From: Acholoe squamosa
Taxonomy: Eukaryota; Annelida; Polychaeta; Phyllodocida; Polynoidae
Assembly (NCBI GenBank): GCA_949317995.1
Contig: OX439042.1
Coordinates: 20,687,174-20,751,173 of the forward strand
Direction of reading: 5' to 3'
DNA length: 64,000 nucleotides
Part shown: positions 52,395 through 64,000 of the stretch, piece by piece
Position numbering within the stretch: position 1 is the stretch's first letter
How the letters are laid out: each line of letters starts with the position of its first letter
Program-made: the position numbers and the translations under genes
Notes under the pieces: model-generated
Database searches by the model: none
What the model was told of the DNA's origin: nothing
The model's input: the letters and a program-made list of their open reading frames with translations, nothing else

Positions 52395-52454
52395 CATGGG
52401 ACATTTTTGCATCGTATTCCCCTCGGTGGGAATACGATGCAAAAATATCCCATG
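52395..52454. repeat. Hairpin with 27-bp arms and 6-nt loop
   Basis: CATGGGACATTTTTGCATCG+TATTCCC pairs with GGGAATACGATGCAAAAATA+TCCCATG; one G-T type mismatch only. Loop CTCGGT. Such near-perfect pairing implies recent origin or selection. Confidence 0.9.
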
Positions 52455-53877
52455 CTCGTGGTCATTTGCTTATATATTTTGTTCCCTACCCAGAATGAAT
52501 TGACAGAAGCCCAGGAATTGTCTTATGTGAAATCTTTATTACACTTTGTACAAGTATACGATAATGCTAAAGTGGCTAGTCCAACAGCGTCACCATGTTT
52601 GTGAGAGTAAACGAGGGTGGAGCCCAGGTGCTGCTTCCATTTCACAGCACTTACAGGGAAACACCTGGTCCACAACATTACTTGAGTATAAATAGCAACC
52701 AAGACACAGGGCAAATAAATCAAATAAGAACCAAAAAGATACTTAAACATGACCTTCAGACTAAAGATACACAAATTAGTTTGACCCCAGGTCAACTCTA
52801 AATGGGAGCTTTGCTCGAAAACTGAAATTTTTGGGCTAAAAGAAAAATCACATTAAACAGCGTAATTTGAGTACTTAGTTTATAAATAAATCATCAATAA
52901 TTGTACCTGGGGTTTTATCAATTCACAATTTCACATGGTTATGTTGCAAGGTTTGTTTCAAAGTAAAGTGCAAGGGCCATCCTACGCAGATGCAATTTTA
53001 TAACGTGGCAAGCGGATTTTATCATTGTGGGGGAACACACTATACGTTACTTCAGGGATATATAACAAAATATCAACCCTTTAGGTATTGGAATCATTAT
53101 CAAGATTCAACTCAGTTCCTCAATGCTTACCCACAATAATACCACTAGAAGTGAGCAGAGAGGAGTTGGAAGGGGGCTCAACACAATAGTGGTTGGTGTA
53201 TATAAAATAGGGTTGACAACTACGTTAACTGTCTACAGTACCAACTTCTAAGACTGAAGCATTGATCGCGAAACGTCCAATACCATTCTGATAAGAATAC
53301 TCGGTAATATAAACTTGGCAAAAAATATTAGCAGACTGTAATTATTTCTCAATTACGACAAAAAACCGATGACCTGCATGTATGTGTATTTGAAAGAAAA
53401 AAATCCCTTGTGCCTGGACATACATTTTGGGATGTGTAATAATGTTATTTCAGGCACCACATCATCCATCTCGCTTACACTCTCTCCACTTGAATCCACA
53501 ACCTCCATGTGTCATTAACACACTACCGTTCTCTACACACTGGCTTCACAGACACACACCTTAGACTTCGGTCCAATCCATGTAACAATAAATTACCTAT
53601 TAAGAGCGACTGGGGATTGCGACCGTACATGGACATGCAAGTGATGGCAGGTTGACGACTGGAAACCATCAACGACACGCCAAATGGCAGCACCAAAGCT
53701 GACCAATCAATGACATCCCTATAGTTATTCCAGGGTAGTTTAACTTAAAGCACAATTACAGGGATGTTTCTCTGGATGTAATACACACGACAGTGGCATA
53801 TAATATGTAGCATGATGAACACAGTAACCTCCGGTGAACAAGAAGGGCTGGCCTGCAGTTGTATTCAACAAAACCTG
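52455..53877. other. Downstream of UBE2A/B, probable 3' untranslated region
   Basis: A minus-strand AATAAA lies at 52540-52535, about 1.3 kb after the distal stop codon at 53878, and could end the long transcript. No other gene is recognised. Confidence 0.4.
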
Positions 53878-54006
53878 TCAGTGTATCATCCAACTCTCCT
53901 CTACCACAACTTTTACTTTCTTCTCGTACTCCCGCCGGTTCTCCTGGTACAACTGGGCAGCCTGGCTGTTTGCAGGACTGTTGGGATTGGGCTCGTCCAG
54001 TAGCGA
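53878..54006 (-). CDS. UBE2A: UBE2A/B alternative last exon, distal
   Basis: 129 nt, 42 residues plus stop, acceptor CTTGCAG. Encodes [20 protein letters not shown] then [22 protein letters not shown]. The [17 protein letters not shown] core is identical to human UBE2A/B; the last residues (WMIH) depart from the usual W-R/N-D-C/D ending. Confidence 0.88.
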   Translation of the reverse strand, partial: SLLDEPNPNSPANSQAAQLYQENRREYEKKVKVVVEESWMIH

Positions 54007-56448
54007 CTGCAAGTAGAGGAAGAGAGAAATGGGGCGCTGGTGGCATAATTGAGACTCTTTGTTAAAACAGGCAGCAGCTTGATGTGAGTAGAAGTATCCA
54101 GAGCAAACTGTCAGGAGGCCCCATACATGACCATATGGCCGCTGTCTCTGCCATGGCCTAAGTTGGAGGTCAGTCTGTGCTTCAAGCAAACAGGCGCCAG
54201 AGCAGCTCTATGTGTTATGGCGAGTAGCTCAAGCACCTCTTTGTTCACATACCATTGGCTTGCGTTTTGGCAGTCCCTTATACTAGCAGAGACTCCCTGC
54301 CATGACACAAACCCACGAGACGGCTGAGGTGCGCTGGCCACATTCACAAATATATAATACAATGTCATCTTAGACACACGTGGTAATATAATGTCCCTAA
54401 GTCTAACTGGGGGCGTACTCTTAGTCATCATTCCAACTCTCCTGCACGATAGCAGCTACTTTTTTCTCGTATTCACGCCTGTTTTCTCTGTAGAGCTGGG
54501 CCGCCTCATTGTTTGCAGGACTATTGGGATTTGGGTCGTGAAGCAGCGACTGCAACGAGACAAGACGCCACGAGATAATGAAAAACTGATTTTGTAATTT
54601 ATTTTACGAGGCATATAGTCATTTACACTGTCAGGAAGAAGTGAAGATCTAGTTTACACTTTTGGAAAATTTCTGTACGGAAATATTCGGCTAGGAAGCA
54701 AAGATTAAGACATTCACAGACTGGTGTTATGAATTGATTCAGCAAGATTGGTTACATTTAGATAAGTTGTTTACTGAGGTTAGCAGAGCAAAGTATTTCT
54801 CATGATTTTTTCTTTTCTTTTCAAACTATTTATGCAACAGAAAACAATGGTATACCCAGTCGTTCAGACTATGAGGCTTCCCAACTTATAAAGCATAAGG
54901 AACCTGAGTACATGTAATATTATAACAAAAGAGTACATGTTAACTACATTACCAAGAATACACTACAAAGTTTGATAAAGCTACATTGCTTAAGTCTGTC
55001 TAAAGTTCTAACAAGTTCTAGCTCATTTATGGGGGTATACATTTAATATCATTTACTTCATGACAATTGGGCATTATTATCTAATGTGATTGTATATGTA
55101 AATCTTAATCTTTCTACTGAATCGTCAAGAAAAGTTGATGCTCACTTGTATTGAAGTTAGAATAGCTGATACGTCATATGTAGGACTCCACCTATTTTGT
55201 AGAATATCAAGGCATATGCTGCCGTCGGCATACACTGAAAGACAAAGGGGAATTTAGTGACGATAATGGTGAATATAAATAAGTTAAAATAGATTATATG
55301 AATTATGAGCAGTCCACCCGCATTACATATGCCTATCTATTATATATCAATCACATATAGATGTGGGTTGGCTAAATTAGGGAACGTTCATCAATTATGT
55401 CACTGTTATTTAGGCATTTTTCAGGATCCACCCACCCCCTTGTCACTGTTTTTGTATGGAACATATAGAGGAACCCAAAGACCCCCCACCCCCTAAGCAG
55501 TGACGTAATTGTTGAACGTTCCCTTAGCCATAGCGAAAGCAATATATACAGAAGAGTTGGACAGTTTATGATGTTATACTGAATCAAATGATCAAAAGGA
55601 AAGGAGAACAAAAGGGGTAATGAAGGGGTCGAGGTAAAATCGCTATGTTGCATTCAAAAATTCTTATGCATTCAAATTTACTTAAGAGAAACTAGGACGT
55701 ATGCAAAGGCTGTAGTATGTGCACCAAGTACAACCACAACTGGAATATCTGGGTGACTTTGGCGCACTTAGAGGGGGAATCCTGTGTTACTCATATGCTA
55801 CCTGGTAAGCACAGCTGAGTGTGCACCCTCTGATATCACCTGGTTATATAAATAGACACCACTCCAGCGGCCGCGTCATTTCTCCTGGACCCCATCCCAA
55901 AACCCATCGGTACACAAACACCAAGTCTCATGGCTTAAGCACTTGAACTCATCACACTCAATAGCAAAATGAATTATAATACACCCCTGAACGGTTTAGA
56001 GGAAAAAAGAAAGGAGCAAGCATGGGTAGAGATGGGATGGGGATTGGGGTTAATTATTATCGTCATGTGGGAACACAACAGAGATTACCACTTTTCCACC
56101 ACGTGTTCATGTTAGCTGAAAATGCCCACTATGATAATCTGAAAACCCCACCAATGCCACTCAGTCCTCATGTATGCGGAAGTTTATTTCCTAGAAGGAA
56201 ATGGGTATGTTTGAGCTATGTATGATGCTGAGAACTCATGAACAACTGGTTCATTAAATCAGAACTATATGCGGTTTATACGATGCAGATCAAATATCTA
56301 CATATCTATTTAAAAAGCAAGCATTAACTTACCATTTGGATGAAACATTTTAGATACAAATCGTACTGTAGGTGGCTTATTTGGATATTCCTCTGTGAAT
56401 TCAATTGTTAGTTTGAATGTACCATCTTCGAAGGGTGTGTCGTTTGGC
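53878..56448 (-). CDS. UBE2A: RAD6-type ubiquitin-conjugating enzyme E2 A/B, 3' part
   Basis: E2 enzyme that works with RAD18 and RNF20/40-type E3 ligases in DNA-damage tolerance and histone H2B ubiquitination. Exons found on the minus strand: 56448-56333 ([20 protein letters not shown].. to KMFHPN), 55234-55146 ([20 protein letters not shown].. with the catalytic cysteine in SICLDIL), then one of two last exons, 54549-54421 or 54006-53878. Identity to the RAD6 family is very high over these exons. The N-terminal exons (about 45 residues, MSTPARRRLMRD-type) are not visible up to 64000 and must lie beyond it; the acceptor phase requires a preceding exon ending two bases into a Gly codon. Symbol UBE2A stands for the single invertebrate UBE2A/B orthologue. 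Confidence 0.93.
54421..54549 (-). CDS. UBE2A: UBE2A/B alternative last exon, proximal
   Basis: 129 nt, 42 residues plus stop, acceptor CGTTGCAG. Encodes [20 protein letters not shown] then [22 protein letters not shown]. Same length and phase as the distal exon 415 bp further on; both fit the donor at 55146. HDPNP and NNEAAQLY resemble yeast/insect RAD6, and the acidic WNDD end resembles typical animal forms. Confidence 0.88.
   Translation of the reverse strand, partial: SLLHDPNPNSPANNEAAQLYRENRREYEKKVAAIVQESWNDD
55380..55523. mobile_element. MITE with GGGAACGTTCA ends, 144 bp
   Basis: GGGAACGTTCATCAATTATG / GTAATTGTTGAACGTTCCC are inverted ends flanked by TTA, with CACTG/CAGTG continuing. 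The core is CCACCC/CCCCACC-rich. It lies in the UBE2A/B intron before 55234-55146. Confidence 0.82.
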
Positions 56449-58735
56449 CTGAAATAAAATAGAAATAATTTATATCATCAGAATATTTAGTTTATGTGCC
56501 TACATATCCTATGTCAAAATTGTCTTTTGAATACCCATTGGTGCATCTAGTTATTATAAAGAAACTAGTGCCTTTGGCACTACGGGGGGGGGGGGAGATT
56601 TTTTTCCCCCAAAAAAGTGTGGCCTATTCTCAAGCCAAACTCGGCCCTATTTTAGAGCAATGTGTGGCCTATCCTTAGGCAATTTTCACAGCAAACTGGG
56701 ACCTATCCTCGTGACTATCTGTGGCCTGTTACATGACGCTACTGACGTTGCCTAGTGACGTGAAATTGCTAGGTTACGTGACGTTGCTAAGTGACATGAT
56801 GTTGCGTCACAAAAAATTCTACATTCTCCTAGATACTCTCGGAGGTATGAGTTTAAGAGAATATTTATGGAACTATACATCAGATTTTCATGTATGACCC
56901 ATCAAACTGAAGCTCTTGTTACATTAAATGCAGATGTACTGAGAGAGAGAAGTTTCCTCTGATATTAAACCAGGGGGAAGCTCCGATCTTTTTTGATCGA
57001 GATCTTAGATGGCGGAAATTGCAGTTTGTCTGACAGTTTTTTGAGGCTAGATGGTTCTTTTCCTTGAAATAACTGTTTTAGGAAACTGAACTCTCGAAAT
57101 TAAGACGACAGTAAGGCATGAATTCGTTTAAAACACTCTGAAAATATTACTATAAGTAAATTTGGGAAGAAAAATCGAGTTAATTTTTAAAAAAATAACA
57201 CTTATATCGAGCCTCTTTTGGTTTATCTGTTCCTGGCAAGTACTTAAGTTTATTTTAATGGGGTGGAGACCAGCGATGAACTAATGCCTTTTTATATATA
57301 GGGTAAAAAGGTTGGCGGGATTTCCTGCCAAGGCATGAGAATTGGGTTTTAAGAAATGTCCACGATGGTGCCTAAATCCTTTCTCTAGGTGATATTGGAA
57401 AGTATGTTGCTTGGGTGGATACCTACCAGGATCTAATACATTATGTACCCCCAATATTTTCTCAGCAGATATGTGCAAATCACAAGAGTGACCCAAATTC
57501 CAGAAATTTCCGGAAAAATCCTGAGTTGACCTTGGTCTGTATGTCATTAGGCAGCGATGAGTGATTCTTAGCCTGAGGGCTAAGGATTCAAGACGAACCA
57601 ATTTACTGGATTATTTTTTATATTTCATATGCTTCTTGACAGGATAATAGTTAAGCTGATATTTCCATATCACACTGGAGAATGTAGCCATAAAGGACTG
57701 GACCTTCTTGATCCACACCCCGGTGAAGAAGGTCAACAACAGGTACCAGTCAATTTTGTCTTCCATGAGTTACCATGACTCATTGTCATTCTAACAGTTA
57801 AAACATATTCTACAAAAAAAAATTGATGCAAAGACGCGGAGGTTGGCACGGAGACTAATTTGCATCCTTTCGCTCAGCAACTTGCACTGCAATGAGGTCT
57901 GCCAACATTAGCCTACTGGCCCGGTCTTGCTCCTTTCTCTGACTGTCTTTAGCACAACCGCTACTTTTGCTTCTTTTCCGCATCGCTGGTCTCCAGTGTC
58001 TGCAGGCCTTGAATTAGGACCCATACGGAACTATTGCCACATAGGCTCTCGCAGAGTCTCATCTTCTTGCATAAAATATGACTTTGGCCACAACTGACAA
58101 GAATCGAATGGTTTTTGAGCTGGTGTAAATGGGATGCCAGGAGAAATACAGAGAAACTATTGTATCTTCCACCTCTGATCATGATGGCAGGGGTATGCCA
58201 AACATCTGCGCCATTGGTTCCTCTATGATAGGCCGCTGGCTACTGATATAATTGATTATGAAGTTACTTACAACCAAATGTAAAATTTAGCATATTTTGG
58301 CACAATTTAATGCCTCAGATCCCAAAGATCGCCCATCCCAGTTCTCGTACATAAGCCCCCCCCCCAAATCAAAAGCCATATAGTTTCTGAACTTAAGGTG
58401 TGCCTTATAGGACTGACCCGGGATACATTATTAACCAATGAGATGGCTCCCTCCATTTACTGCAGAATTTTTTGGGTACATTATGTTACATCTGGTACCC
58501 ATCATGCGGGCTGTTATCAGTGCCCATTTCGCCAGGACCCAGATAAAGCAATGGCGACCCCACTAGGCGCCCATCCTGAGCTCTATAGGCAGGGTAGAAT
58601 GATATTTGTATAGAGTAGTATTAGAACTGTATAAAACCAGGACCCAGGTGGGCCTTATAGGTCCAGCATCAACTCAGGGTGGGTCTTACATGTGAGGTGT
58701 ATCTTATACGTGAGATAATATGATACTGTTCTATA
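56449..58735. other. UBE2A/B upstream intron, no exon seen
   Basis: G-run near 56583-56596. I searched for the RAD6 N-terminal exons on the minus strand and saw none. Near 58320-58720 several CCTTATAGG / CTTATACGTGAG motifs suggest a degraded relative of the MITE at 60251. Confidence 0.4.
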
Positions 58736-59089
58736 GTGACAAAACCCCTTATACAAGCCATATCCTCAATTTGTACTGGTCCTATAAGCAGCACGCCTCT
58801 GAAATGGTCTTTAAGCCGCAACTTCTATGTGGGATTTTACAGTAGTTGTGTATATGACATGGGAGTGTGTATTGGAAAATACCACATGAGATGTGAAATC
58901 AATGGGCCAACGTATCAAGCTATATCTAGATGGAATGCTCTTCAACCTGACCTTAGATGGGTTTTGGATAGGGAACAATTTGCTGTGCAGGTCAAGTGTA
59001 GGCTTGGTAGACTTTTTATTGACCATTGGGTCAAGGAACGCCCCCATCTCCTTTTTGAGGGAACTGATATAGTCAGAGGTTCAGCTTAG
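58736..59089 (+). pseudogene. Possible 3' remnant of a LINE ORF2
   Basis: A 117-codon ORF. Its second half reads NGPTYQAISRWNALQPDLRW then REQFAVQVKCRLGRLF, similar in layout to the C-terminal tail of many LINE ORF2 proteins (GPxxWNxLPxxlr..F+..lk..L). No reverse transcriptase motifs precede it. Assignment rests only on this pattern. Confidence 0.3.
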
Positions 59090-59490
59090 CGTAAAATTGG
59101 GGTGAATACATGAATATGGTAGTCATTCAAGAGCGTTTGACTGATTTATATTTTTAAACCTATATGTAACATATCTGGATATATTATTCTTATCTGTATA
59201 GTTGGAAGCTTGAAGAGTGAAACGTTGTTCAATTGCATGTATGCAGTAGTTCAATTGCATGCACGCAGTACTTATACCCATAGTATAGGTTCAGAATTGT
59301 AAACTTGTGTGTATGGTTGCATAATCTACTTAAGGTAAACTCTGCTGTTTGGAGTTTTATACCTTTGTCGGTAAAGTCAGATTTCCTGGGGCTTGTCCCC
59401 TTGTGCTATGTCTAGTCCACAATGTATCTGGTTACATGTATTATAAATGTGATTCATTTCTTCGATGTTTTCCATGTACCTTATTTTACC

Positions 59491-60722
59491 AGGGATTTTG
59501 AAAGGGCTGCGCATCGCACACATTGCGCATTTAAAACTGAAATAGCGCATTTAATACTCCATAAAATGTGCCATTGGCAGCATGAACATTGTCCAAAAAT
59601 ATTTGACAAAAGGTTTCTTTAAGCTGAGATCTATACAAAACATAGTAGTGTTGTATACCATTGAAAAGCTAAAATTATGACGGAGACAGCCATGAGCATC
59701 TCACTTTGATTCATATGGCCATGACAAGACCCATAAGCAAATAATACATTTGAGTAGGGTCCCATGGCATTCTAAAAGGCTAGACAGTTTCTTATGTTCG
59801 GCCATTGACAAACTCAATTGAGTGCATTGTCAGTGGTGTGGAGGGGTCATGACAACACCAAATGCCATTTGTAATTCTAAATAGACAATCACTGTTCAAA
59901 CATTCAGCAAGTTCCAATCACATCTGCACTACTGTATACAAGAATCAATTTGTCAAATCAGTCTAAATTGATTAGGATATACCTGCACCTTGCAAATACT
60001 ATAGGTGATGAAGACCATTTATCAGTCAATTCATCTCTATTATTGTCTACTTGGATACCATATGTAGTATTATGTACACTTTAAAAATGCCTCAAATCAT
60101 AATTTTGTCCTTTGAAAATCAGTTCAACACCTGGCACCCTTGAGAATTAATGCAGCCTCTAACCACAATCTCAGACTCCATTAAACAAATGAATCAAATG
60201 TAAAAACTAGACAGACATTTCAAATGCCTTTAAGCGCTCCTTGTATGCTACCGTAATCTCCCGCATATAAGGCGCAGCCCGCGTATAAGGCGCACCTAGC
60301 GTTTTGGAAAATTCTCAAAAAATGAAAAATTCATAACTTTGGTTCTACTGAATGAATTTTCAAAATCCAAAGACCTTTGTGTGTAACTTGGGCCCCATGG
60401 ACCCCCCTGGGCGCCCATATATCCTATTATGGCTAAGGGGGCATGTAACATATCAAAAGAAAGGTCTTGCAGTCCCCCTTGTGGATGCAATGAGAATTAA
60501 AACCCCTGTATAAGACGCGCCTTATGCGTGGGAGATTACGGTAATTACATTGAATACTGTATGATAAAATTACATAAAAAGGTAAATCATACCCCTTTGG
60601 CTGCCACACATTTTGCTTTCTAACCATAGAGTATATGATTGCCCATTGTTCTTCAAAATGGCGCATTATTTTGGCCATGAATGCGCCATTGGCCCATTTA
60701 AAAAATTCTTATCAAAATCCCC
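59491..60722. mobile_element. hAT-like non-autonomous element 1
   Basis: Left end AGGGATTTTGAAAGGGCTGC, right end (reverse complement) GGGGATTTTGATAAGAATTT, flanked by an imperfect 8-bp duplication ATTTTACC / GTTTTACC. The interior has repeated GCGCATT motifs, and a TA-flanked MITE is nested at 60251-60541. Related to the element at 61777-63205. Confidence 0.6.
60251..60541. mobile_element. MITE with CCGTAATCTCCCGC ends, 291 bp
   Basis: CCGTAATCTCCCGCATATAAGG and its right-hand partner CGCCTTATGCGTGGGAGATTACGG are inverted ends, flanked by TA on each side. Nested in hAT-like element 1. Confidence 0.85.
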
Positions 60723-60766
60723 GTTTTACCTGTGTGATAATTTCCTATTTTATATTATTTATATTA

Positions 60767-60999
60767 CCGTAATCTCCCGCGTATAAGACGCGTTGCGCGT
60801 ATAAGACGCACCCCAAACTCAGCAAAGGCATTTTCGCGTATAAAACGCACATTTTAATGCTGAAATTTGTAAGGTTAGTACATTTCTATAGTAAAATTAC
60901 CCCTCGTATAGGACGCACCCCCAACTTGTAGAAATCCTATAAGACGCAGTAGGGATTTGTTTGGCGTAGAGGACGCGTCTTATACGCGGGAGTTTACGG
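60767..60999. mobile_element. MITE with CCGTAATCTCCCGC ends, 233 bp
   Basis: CCGTAATCTCCCGCGTATAA / TTATACGCGGGAGTTTACGG, flanked by TA. Inside, TATAAGACGC and its complement occur several times. Same terminal family as 60251-60541 but a different core. Confidence 0.85.
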
Positions 61000-61776
61000 T
61001 ACTTATTTAGAAGCAACATACAAGAAATTTGTACAGGTATCTCCTATGTTAATGTAAAGATATATGTCACTAGCTTCGCGCATAACTGGTTAATTTTATG
61101 GGTCGAACAGTATTACTGAGTATGTTAACCAGGACCAAATAAAACAGTTTAAAAAAAAGAAGTTATACCATCAAATGCAATGTGTATTGCACATTATCAC
61201 AGGCACAATAGGTGTATATCAAACCATGTCATGATAATGCAGGGTACACTGCACCACAGCACAGCAGATGTGTGCAATGTTTATTGTGAACCAGCATCTT
61301 ATGTGACAGCTGTGCTGTTGCCTATTTATAGCACAAGGGACTGACAATAGTTTCCTCGTGGCATTACATAATAGTTCATCAACCTTTGCTTTGGGACGCA
61401 TTGGCTATGCCTGTGAGGTTGTATCCCTCCGCAGACAGGCAACTCAATACAAAACAATGTCAAGTGTGCAGGCCTTCTCAGACTGAGATTGGTTTGGTTT
61501 GGTTGATTTTACGTCCACTTATAGTACTTAAAAGTTAGCAGACATTTCTGTGGTTCGCGGACATCAAGTCCTTTCTTTTCATTTTGGAAATGTTTTTAAA
61601 ATCGGCTTGTCCAAACAGCTAGACAGGTATTTATATGCTGCTTGCCCGACACAGCAGTGACCGAATCTATGAATGACTGAATCTATGAGATGAATGACCG
61701 CATCTATGAGGAGGGTTGAGGGGGAAAACCGCTACCTCGGCTTCATTCCCCTACTCTTTTCGAAGGATAGCAAGCA

Positions 61777-63205
61777 CGGATTTTGATAGGATTTTTTTAA
61801 ATGAGCAAATGGCGCATTCATGGCCAAATAATGCGCCATTTTGGAGATTAATGGGCCATTATTAAACCTTTAGTCAGAATGCAGAATATTTGGAAGCAAA
61901 ATGTGGATCATAGTGACATAACATGGGCATGCCTCATGAAAGAATTTTGGAAATTTATGATAAAACAGCCAAAAATAGGCTCATTGGAATTTCCAAACAC
62001 AACTTTACCTTTGATTTTTAGGCCTAACTTCTCTACTCATAGGCTGTTTTACAAAGTTTGAAAGAAGTATGGAGAGCTCATACTGAACAGAAAAATACAT
62101 GGGCAGCAGTAAGAAGTACACAGGAATTCTGCCCATGTACTTCTCATTTGTGGAGAATCTTGCAGTGTATTTACTGCATTTGATTGTCCAGTAGTTTAAT
62201 TTAAAACTTGTATATTCTTTCTTGTCATTTCTAGTCAAAAAGTGACCAAAAAGATGGGGATTGCTCTTGATATGGAAATGTGCTCATCAGCATCATGATA
62301 TGTGCATATCAGTGCTTATGGACGCACTTATGAAATCTAAGTTGGATGTGGTTTCTTTCCAAGTTGTTTTTTTTCTAGTAAAATAGTTCAAACAACTGTT
62401 TAATGGAGCCTCAGATCTTGAACAGAGCTATTAACATTGATTTAGGGGGTTGAGTTGGAACTACTCTTAATGTTATGAGTGGGTCTTATTTTTCTTTATC
62501 TTACACTTTCATTAGTAGGCCCAGCTACCTCATGTCTTTAGGCAAAGCATAGGCGGCGGAGCCATGGGGGATGTGGGGGATATATCCCCTACACTTTTCC
62601 TGGTGTGGGGGATGGAGTATGTTTAATCCCCCACACTTTTTGTGATGTGAATGTGAATGATTTGGTAAAAGGTGTACCACAATACACGAAATTGTCCCTA
62701 TATTTTCTCAATTTTCCTGGGGGATGAACCCCCAGCCCCCCATAAACATCCAAATTACATCACAATACAAGCATTTTTGTAGATTTTCCCTGCAGGTCCT
62801 TAATTATTGCCCCTGATATTCTTTTGTACCCCCCCCCCACTCTCACCCAACAAAACCCACCCCCTACACGTTTGAGGACACTCCACCACCTATACAAAGA
62901 TGCCAATTAAGAAGTGTTCAGTTTTTTTTATTTTTTCATATTCATAACAATTTTCAGCCCCCACTACTAGGATTTCAAAGGAAAAAATTGCAATAGCTGT
63001 TTCCGTCTCGATATTAACTTTCCAGTGGTATATAACACTACTACGTTTTCTATACATCTCAGCTCAAAGCAATTTTTTGTAATATATTTTGGGCCCATGC
63101 TCATGAAGCCAATGTGACAATGGCGCATTTGTTGGTGTATTTAATGCGCCATTTAAGTTTTAGATGCGCAATATGCGCGATGCGCAGCCCTTTCAAAATC
63201 CCTGC
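61777..63205. mobile_element. hAT-like non-autonomous element 2
   Basis: Left end CGGATTTTGATAGGATTTTT, right end reading GCAGGGATTTTGAAAGGGCT on the minus strand; flanks AGCAAGCA / AGCAAGTG (6 of 8 match). Its left end resembles the right end of element 1 (GCGCATTCATGGCC) and its right end resembles the left end of element 1 over about 190 bp, so it is the same family in inverted orientation. No transposase ORF. Confidence 0.58.
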
Positions 63206-63213
63206 AGCAAGTG

Positions 63214-64000
63214 TTCTTTTATTTGCCTGGTCCCATAGACAGGGCCAGACAAACCACGGCCTTTGATCACTCAGACGTGGTTCACTGAGGGGGAATCTCA
63301 TGGAAAAAGGCAAGCCTGTATGCCCGGGCCCGCCCATATGGACACCAGCTGCCTACATGCTCACCCCAAGCCACAAGAAACCCCAAGTTTGTTGCCTTTT
63401 ACGAATCTGGTATGCCCACTGGTAGGATGGAAGGAGAATTCCTCCTTCGTGGACTCCCAATGAAGTTATTCTGCTCCTCCATGCCCTCACGTAAGTCCCC
63501 ACTCCACAGGGGGATCAGACTGAGTATACTTTAACACACAGTAATGGTGACTATACAGTTAGTATACAGTGAAATATTCATTATCCATTGATGCCACCAC
63601 ATTTACCATGAACTCCTGTATAAGTGTAACTTAACTCTAAAGGTACTATTGCCATAGAATGATGCCACCATGACAGCGTGAGTGACTATCACTATGACAT
63701 TCTATCATATGACTGTCATGACACTTTAATACACAGTAGGATTGAGTGACTTTGTCTTCATTTGTAAATTTCTTGTAGATAGGGACCCCCGAATCCGCTA
63801 GGGGCGCCCCTTGGGGAGGTGCAGTGAAAGCTGTACAGGGGGCTTAGGCAGACTCCCTAGACACTGCTGTAGAACCTCTTCTGTCAGGGAGTGCCCTTTA
63901 ACAACCTTTTACAGGTTAATAGTCATATGTATAGAGAAAAGAAAGGGCTATCCATCCATATATAACATAAGTATTTCCATGTGAGAAAAAATTACATTTG
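63214..64000. other. No gene recognised
   Basis: Short ORFs only. RAD6 N-terminal coding sequence is not visible here on the minus strand. Confidence 0.4.

Noticed and set aside
57961..58182. 73-codon minus-strand ORF as RAD6 upstream exon
   Set aside because: Sequence shows no similarity to the RAD6 N-terminus (no RRRLMRDFKRL or NAVIFGP).
62090..62145. Hairpin around ATGGGCAG / CTGCCCAT
   Set aside because: Only about 10 bp pair well and the loop is over 20 nt; weak compared with the other hairpins.

Overview
This is animal (metazoan) nuclear DNA: intron-rich genes with GT/AG junctions, A+T-rich non-coding sequence, and many short transposon-derived repeats. A GRD-like GABA receptor and a SINE-like repeat whose tail reads 'GGCGTTAAACA..' followed by a CTCA/ATCA microsatellite suggest a marine invertebrate. 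I favour a lophotrochozoan (mollusc or brachiopod); that is an inference, not proof. There is no rRNA, no intact tRNA gene and no CRISPR.

Layout. 1-3723: 3' part of an LTR retrotransposon with one Gag-like ORF (14-1819), 1.5 kb without pol, a polypurine tract and a 377-bp LTR (3347-3723). 3724-7303: no gene seen. 7304-13692 (+): Cys-loop GABA-gated channel subunit, 8 coding exons, all junctions in phase. 15200-16310: degenerate minisatellite interrupted by a SINE. 17363-18031 (-): TXNDC9, head-to-head with 19847-26004 (+): iduronate-2-sulfatase (IDS), 8 exons. 26302-37110 (-): mitochondrial carrier SLC25A43, 4 exons. Its 9-kb second intron contains a whole second gene on the same strand (28300-33835), an 8-exon BESS-motif protein. 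37513-49793 (+): UFSP2, 14 exons, head-to-head with SLC25A43. Its first intron carries a 3.4-kb minisatellite with a 28-bp unit; its twelfth intron carries a solo LTR of the same family as the LTR at 3347. 53878-56448 (-): 3' half of the RAD6-type ubiquitin-conjugating enzyme UBE2A/B with two tandem alternative last exons; its 5' exons are not in the window. 56449-64000: repeats, mainly two hAT-like elements and TA-flanked MITEs.

Gene relations. Two divergent pairs (TXNDC9/IDS and SLC25A43/UFSP2) have short gaps holding ETS-like and CACGTG motifs, as expected of shared promoters. IDS and SLC25A43 converge, with 297 bp between their stop codons. The products are household functions (phosducin-like thioredoxin fold, lysosomal sulfatase, mitochondrial carrier, UFM1 protease, RAD6 E2) plus one neuronal channel; I see no common pathway. 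In human, UBE2A, SLC25A43, IDS and a GABA-A receptor cluster all lie on Xq24-q28, so the window may preserve part of an ancient linkage group.

Most of the remaining DNA is MITEs: a family with GGGAGTG ends and TTA/TAA target duplications (at least seven copies), two other TTA-flanked families, several TA-flanked families, and several strong hairpins.
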